Below are positions 7,538 to 10,726 of a stretch of DNA of 10,726 bases, piece by piece. Source of the stretch: Fidelibacterota bacterium. GTDB lineage: Bacteria; Fidelibacterota; Fidelibacteria; Fidelibacterales; Fidelibacteraceae. The stretch lies in NCBI GenBank assembly GCA_023134755.1, contig JAGLUM010000081.1, positions 1 through 10,726 of the forward strand, in the 5' to 3' direction. Numbering within the stretch: position 1 is the first letter of the stretch; each line of letters begins with the position of its first letter. The notes under the pieces are model-generated. The model was given only the letters and a program-made list of their open reading frames with translations, had not been told where the DNA came from and ran no database searches. The position numbers and the translations under genes were made by a program.

Positions 7538-7864
7538 ATGTCTAGAGGTGACAGAAGAGGTCCTGAAGGATTTGGACCAATGACAGGAAGAGGACTGGGA
7601 TATTGTGCAGGATATGACAGTCCGGGATTTGCAAAAGGTATTCCTCGCGGAGGCGGTGGCTTTGGAGGCGGACGTGGATTTGGCAGAGGATTCCGTGGCG
7701 GATTCCAAAGCGGTTATTATAGAATGCCCGCCGCACCGCAATATGATCCGGTTCAACAAACAGCAGAACAGGAACTTGCTTCTTTAAAACAAAATGCCGA
7801 TTATTTGAAACAAGATTTGGAAAGCATTAATAAAAGAATAGATGAGTTGAGTTCTGATAAATAG
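7538..7864 (+). CDS. DUF5320-type Gly-rich protein with C-terminal coiled coil (long copy)
   Basis: A 108-aa protein, paralogue of the preceding one. It has the same N-terminal core GPMTGRGLGYC (13-23) with Cys23 at the identical position. A Gly/Phe/Arg-rich stretch follows (about 36-60, GGGGFGGGRGFGRG and similar). The last third (about 73-108, from VQQTAEQELASLKQNADYLK onward) has the heptad pattern of a coiled coil, probably for dimerisation or partner binding. A strong AGGAG site (7526-7530) stands 7 bases before the ATG. DUF5320 has no established biochemical function. The single conserved Cys and the neighbourhood suggest a role in metal-cluster handling, which is inference. The next 335 bases contain no intact gene. 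Confidence 0.85.
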   Translation: MSRGDRRGPEGFGPMTGRGLGYCAGYDSPGFAKGIPRGGGGFGGGRGFGRGFRGGFQSGYYRMPAAPQYDPVQQTAEQELASLKQNADYLKQDLESINKRIDELSSDK

Positions 7865-7892
7865 CAAAAGATAGCAAATTTCAATCAAAAGA

Positions 7893-7917
7893 TTGCGGAT
7901 AAATAATTTACCCGCAA
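7893..7917. other. Hairpin after the DUF5320 pair, possible attenuator or mRNA-stabilising stem
   Basis: TTGCGGATAA (7893-7902) pairs with TTACCCGCAA (7908-7917) with one A/C mismatch and a 5-base loop. No T-run follows on the + strand, so it is not a convincing intrinsic terminator. It could limit read-through or protect the upstream mRNA. Read on the - strand it is followed by CTTTTG, also weak. Confidence 0.35.
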
Positions 7918-7941
7918 CCTTAAGTATTAAGAAAAATAAAT

Positions 7942-8100
7942 ATGGCCATAAAATTAGCAATGAATGTATTAGCTGTGAAGCATGCGTAACAGTATGCCCC
8001 GTAGAAGCAATTTTTGAAGGTGACGGTCAATATATTATCGATCCGGATACTTGAAGCTTGTGTAGACATTTATCCGGTTGATGCAATTAATCTGAAATAA
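7942..8100 (+). pseudogene. Disrupted 2[4Fe-4S] bacterial-type ferredoxin
   Basis: The three pieces together spell a short ferredoxin of the MAYKISNxCIxCGxC type, but no frame stays open. The ATG at 7942 is one base out of phase with the next part; its own frame stops at 7987-7989. The main frame (7950-8051) encodes KISNECISCEACVTVCPVEA, then IFEGDGQYIIDPDT, holding a complete first cluster motif CxxCxxCxxxCP; it ends at TGA 8052-8054. The second half resumes one base off, from 8053, as EACVDIYPVDAINLK and a stop at 8098-8100. The second cluster has lost its first two Cys in a small deletion, and its CP Cys is Tyr. No in-frame start codon or ribosome site serves the main frame. Three independent lesions in about 160 bases point to true decay; clustered sequencing error is the alternative. 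Confidence 0.8.
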
Positions 8101-8110
8101 CATTAATTAA

Positions 8111-8146
8111 ACAACTTGCTCTTTTGAAAAAACAAAAGCAAATTGT
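8111..8146. other. Imperfect hairpin upstream of the NifX-like gene
   Basis: CTTTTG (8121-8126) pairs with CAAAAG (8133-8138) around six A's. The stem continues, after a 2-base bulge and with one C/A mismatch, as ACAACTTG (8111-8118) against CAAATTGT (8139-8146). No T-run follows. It lies just after the dead ferredoxin and 54 bases before the NifX-like start, so it could be a processing site or leader structure. I see no strong promoter between it and the gene. Confidence 0.3.
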
Positions 8147-8199
8147 ACACATTAAAAATATTAGTATTTGCAAAAAACATAAAATTAAAGGAAGTAATA

Positions 8200-8565
8200 A
8201 TGAAAATAGCAATATCGACAGATAATGGTAATGTAGCGCAACATTTCGGCAGATGTATGCAATATACAATTGTAGAAATAAAAAACAATGAAATTATAAA
8301 TAAACAAATAGTTGATAATCCCGGACATGCGCCCGGAGCAATACCAAAATTTCTCAATGGATTTGATTGTAAATTGATTGTTGCCGGAGGAATGGGACAA
8401 AGAGCACAAGGTTTTTTCAAAGAATTTAATATTGACTGGATAATTGGAGTAACTGGCGATGTCGATCTGGTTATTGAAAATTTCATTAAGGGTACATTAT
8501 CTTCAGGAGACACACTTTGCGAACATGGCGAAGGCAAAGGTGATGGTAGCGGAAGATGTCATTAA
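8200..8565 (+). CDS. NifX/NifB C-terminal-like dinitrogenase iron-molybdenum cofactor family protein
   Basis: A 121-aa protein of the Nif-cofactor-binding fold (the NifX / NafY / NifB C-terminal / 'orange protein' superfamily). It has MKIAISTDNG at the start, VAQHFGRC (12-19), a ligand-site signature of the family, and VAGGMGQRAQGFFKEFNID (61-79). The C-terminus is rich in Gly, Cys and His (CEHGEGKGDGSGRCH, 107-121). Relatives hold metal-sulfur clusters such as NifB-co, FeMo-co precursors or Mo-Cu clusters. No nif structural genes are visible, so a nitrogenase role is not implied. ATG 8200 is chosen because AAAGGAAG (8187-8194) precedes it and MKIAIS is family-typical. A longer in-frame start at 8143 falls in the hairpin and adds unrelated residues. 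Confidence 0.9.
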   Translation: MKIAISTDNGNVAQHFGRCMQYTIVEIKNNEIINKQIVDNPGHAPGAIPKFLNGFDCKLIVAGGMGQRAQGFFKEFNIDWIIGVTGDVDLVIENFIKGTLSSGDTLCEHGEGKGDGSGRCH

Positions 8566-8637
8566 TTTCACAATATTTTAAGGCGGAATTTTTTTGTCGT
8601 TTTCTGTTTTTATTCAACATAAAAAAGGATGATATTA

Positions 8638-9561
8638 ATGTTTGCATACGGTCCAGTGCCATCGAGAAGACTTGGAAAATCTATAGGCGTTAGCCCAATA
8701 CCGGCAAAAACCTGCTCTTATTCTTGCATATATTGTCAACTTGGAAGAACAAACCAACTTCAAATAAAACGAGAAAGTTTTTTCCCCAAAAAAAATATAT
8801 TTCATGATATTCAAAAAGTAATCAAAGGAAATTCTGCTGATTATATTACTTTTGTTGGCGATGGCGAACCTACACTTTGCAAAGACCTTGGCTGGTTAAT
8901 TGATAAATGCAAAAACAATTTTGATATTCCAATTGCTGTAATTACTAATGGTTCGCTTCTTTTTCAGGCGGAAGTGAGAAAAGATTTACAAAATGCAGAT
9001 GTTGTAATGCCGACAATTGACGCCGGAACAGACGATATTTTCAGGAAAATAAATCGAGCTCATAAAAATATTAATTTTGATGAAATGATCCAGGGAATTG
9101 TTGATTTTCGCGAAGAATTTACAGGAAAAATATGGGCGGAAGTAATGCTGGTAAAAGATGTGAATGATTCTGAAAAAACACTAAAAAATATCAAATGGCA
9201 ACTGGATAAAATTAATCCTGACAAAATTTATATAACCACTCCTGTTCGACCGCCGGCTGAAAAATGGGTAACTCCTCCAAAACCGGAAAAAATCTTATAC
9301 GCCCAAACAATATTAAATAATACATTTAATATTATTGATAGAGAAAATGGCGATTTTGGGGTAACCAATTTTGCGAATGCTTCTGAAGCATTATATGAAA
9401 TTTCTTCGCGACATCCATTACGAGAAGAACAGGCAATGAAAATAGAAAGAAAATTTTCCCAGCAAGGAACTTTGAAAAAAATGTTAAATAATGGCGAATT
9501 AATAAAATATAATTACCAAAATATTTTTTACATTTTCCCCAAAAAATTTAAAACATCTTAA
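8638..9561 (+). CDS. Radical SAM protein (COG0731-like) with C-terminal winged-helix-like tail
   Basis: A 307-aa radical SAM enzyme. The start FAYGPVPSRRLGKSIGVSPI (2-21) and the CSYSCIYC motif (Cys26, Cys30, Cys33, binding the [4Fe-4S] cluster that cleaves SAM) define the group. GDGEPTL (74-80) is the SAM-contacting glycine motif, and ITNGSL lies at 102-107. The barrel ends near 240. The last 60 residues (SSRHPLREEQ at 256-265 to the end) look like a winged-helix module that might bind nucleic acid or a partner. COG0731 includes TYW1-like tRNA-modifying proteins, but many bacterial members have no known substrate, and here the NifX-like neighbour suggests a metallocofactor or maturation role instead. 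ATG 8638 is preferred because AAAGGAT (8624-8630) lies upstream; ATG 8629 overlaps that site. Confidence 0.9.
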   Translation: MFAYGPVPSRRLGKSIGVSPIPAKTCSYSCIYCQLGRTNQLQIKRESFFPKKNIFHDIQKVIKGNSADYITFVGDGEPTLCKDLGWLIDKCKNNFDIPIAVITNGSLLFQAEVRKDLQNADVVMPTIDAGTDDIFRKINRAHKNINFDEMIQGIVDFREEFTGKIWAEVMLVKDVNDSEKTLKNIKWQLDKINPDKIYITTPVRPPAEKWVTPPKPEKILYAQTILNNTFNIIDRENGDFGVTNFANASEALYEISSRHPLREEQAMKIERKFSQQGTLKKMLNNGELIKYNYQNIFYIFPKKFKTS

Positions 9562-9570
9562 AAAGACGTC

Positions 9571-9749
9571 ATGATAAAAGTTATAAAAAAAGTTGTTGCG
9601 ATTTTACAGTTACAATCAAAAACAGTTCAGAAACAAAACATATTGTAACTCTTTTTGACGTTTATTATACAAAATTAACAAAAGGTAAAATTTTCAAACA
9701 AGAATTAGTAGAAAAATCATTAAAATTTAAAGATAAACAATATGAATAA
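9571..9749 (+). pseudogene. Remnant of a small conserved protein gene
   Basis: A frame open from upstream of 9585 to TAA 9747-9749 encodes DFTVTIKNSSETKHIVTLFD (9600-9659) and then VYYTKLTKGKIFKQELVEKS (9660-9719). This is protein-like and not random A/T-rich sequence. It lacks any in-frame start: the ATG at 9571 is one base out of phase. I recall unnamed small proteins with a VTL.DEYY.KLT.GKI..EEL..KSFEFLLERE pattern; this copy departs right after KSLKF and stops. I read it as a truncated, frameshifted gene. The family resemblance is from memory and unverified. Confidence 0.45.
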
Positions 9750-9847
9750 AACATGTAAATAGTATTAGATATATGATGGAAGAAAATGGAGAATTTCATC
9801 CAGATAATATGTTACCCGATGGAACAATTGACAAAGATTTAAAATAA
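9749..9847 (+). pseudogene. Possible second gene fragment before the ATPase
   Basis: A different frame reads KHVNSIRYMMEENGEFHPDN (9749-9808) and then MLPDGTIDKDLK with stop TAA 9845-9847. The composition is protein-like, with EENGEFHPDN followed by LPDGTIDKDL. There is no ribosome site before the ATG pair at 9773/9776, and that reading would give only 24 residues. It looks like the C-terminal stub of a lost gene, though a tiny intact gene cannot be excluded. I do not recognise the family. Confidence 0.35.
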
Positions 9848-9862
9848 TTATTTGGAGTAAAA

Positions 9863-10726
9863 ATGAAAATTGCAATAGCCAGCGGAAAAGGCGGAACAGG
9901 AAAAACAACGTTATCAACAAATCTCGCAAGTTTTCTTGCGGAAAGATTTAAAGTTGTACTTTGTGATTTAGATGTAGAAGAGCCTAATTCAGGACTTTTT
10001 ATACAAGGTGATTTGATCCATCAAGAAGACAAATATAAAATGATCCCTGAATGGGTTCAGGATAAATGCGATTTATGTGGAATTTGCAGAGAAGTATGTA
10101 ATTTCAATGCCATTACACAAATACTTGACGAAATAATGGTTTTTCCGGAATTATGTCACGGCTGTTATGCTTGCTCGGAATTATGCCCACAAGATGCATT
10201 GCCAATGAAAAAGAAAAAAATGGGCGCTCTCAAACATTTCGAGAAAGAAAATCTGTCACTTATTGAGAGTGAACTTAATATTGGTGAAGAACAAGCAGTT
10301 CCATTAATTGCCCAGACTCTTGATTATGTAGATGAAAAATTTCCGCAAGACACAATAAAAATTTACGATGCTCCTCCCGGAACTTCCTGTCCCGTAATCG
10401 AAGCAACAAAGAAGGCTGATTTTATTATTTTAGTAACAGAACCAACACCTTTTGGATTACATGATCTAAAATTGGCTGTAGAGACTATCAAAGCATTAGA
10501 AAAAGATTTTGCTGTTGTGATAAATCGCTTTGGAATTGGCGACAATAATGTTGAAAAATATTGCAGATCTGAAGATATAGCAATAATTGCAAAAATTCCC
10601 AATCAGAGAAAAATTGCAGAACTTTACTCTAAGGGTAAGTTACTATATTCTGAAATACCGGAAGTAAAAAGAGAATTAGAAAAAATAGTCAAGTTTTTCG
10701 GCGAAACGAACCTTGGAGTTTTCAAA
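9863..10726 (+). CDS. MinD/Mrp-type P-loop ATPase with two [4Fe-4S] motifs, 3' end cut by the window
   Basis: The frame is open from ATG 9863 to the right edge (288 codons, no stop). Domain order: deviant Walker A GKGGTGKT (8-15), CDLDVEEPN (34-42, Walker A' region), then an inserted ferredoxin domain with CxxCxxCxxxC at Cys69/72/75/79 and a second at Cys98/101/104/108. The ATPase core then resumes with YDAPPGTSCP (168-177) and VTEPTPFG (191-198). This is the SIMIBI-class (4Fe-4S) P-loop ATPase family that clusters with NifX-like and orange-protein genes; Mrp/Nbp35 relatives carry Fe-S clusters to target proteins. Family length is about 285-300 aa, so few residues are missing. A clear TTTGGAGTAAAA ribosome site (9851-9862) precedes the ATG. 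Such genes often come in tandem pairs, so a second copy may lie just beyond. Confidence 0.9.
   Translation, partial: MKIAIASGKGGTGKTTLSTNLASFLAERFKVVLCDLDVEEPNSGLFIQGDLIHQEDKYKMIPEWVQDKCDLCGICREVCNFNAITQILDEIMVFPELCHGCYACSELCPQDALPMKKKKMGALKHFEKENLSLIESELNIGEEQAVPLIAQTLDYVDEKFPQDTIKIYDAPPGTSCPVIEATKKADFIILVTEPTPFGLHDLKLAVETIKALEKDFAVVINRFGIGDNNVEKYCRSEDIAIIAKIPNQRKIAELYSKGKLLYSEIPEVKRELEKIVKFFGETNLGVFK

Noticed and set aside
8143..8199. Longer start for the NifX-like protein
   Set aside because: It begins in the hairpin, has no ribosome site, and adds residues not found in the family before MKIAIS.
1..10726. CRISPR arrays, insertion sequences, tRNA genes and phage genes
   Set aside because: I saw no regularly spaced repeats, transposase-like proteins, terminal inverted repeats or tRNA cloverleaf signatures.

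Overview
The window reads as chromosomal DNA from an anaerobic bacterium, probably in or near the Fibrobacterota-Chlorobiota-Bacteroidota (FCB) assemblage. The lineage hint is weak: YbeY carries an Asp in place of the third zinc-ligand His, a form I associate with Bacteroidota-like YbeY. The anaerobic hint comes from the right half, which is rich in Fe-S proteins. Every gene I can support lies on the + strand.

Left edge (1 to about 118): the 3' end of RNase P RNA (rnpB), with the P18 hairpin and GNRA loop, the conserved AGATAAATGA joining strand, a P19-type hairpin and the CAGAA..CGGCTTAT terminal block. Its 5' part lies outside the window.

Housekeeping block (151-6684): recJ, a PgpH-type 7TM-HD phosphodiesterase, ybeY, a CNNM/CBS/CorC-type membrane protein and mazG. 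The last four are separated by only 2-13 bases and look like one transcription unit. They cover DNA repair, cyclic-di-AMP turnover, rRNA maturation, ion homeostasis and nucleotide-pool cleaning.

Regulatory gap (6685-6877): a TTGACA-type promoter followed by a perfect 20-bp palindrome at the expected transcription start. It is the switch into the second block.

Accessory block (6878-10726): a DUF134 regulator with a C-terminal zinc ribbon, two tandem Gly/Arg-rich DUF5320-type small proteins, a wrecked 2[4Fe-4S] ferredoxin gene, a NifX/NifB-C-type cofactor-binding protein, a radical SAM enzyme, a gap holding gene debris, and a MinD/Mrp-type P-loop ATPase with two [4Fe-4S] motifs that runs off the right end. 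This combination resembles the Fe-S or Mo metallocofactor clusters of anaerobes, such as the 'orange protein' loci of sulfate reducers. The regulator probably controls its own operon through the palindrome, the ATPase and NifX-like protein would handle a metal cluster, and the radical SAM enzyme would modify something unknown. The true substrate cannot be read from the sequence. The ferredoxin pseudogene and the debris before the ATPase suggest that the locus is eroding, or that the assembly has local errors.
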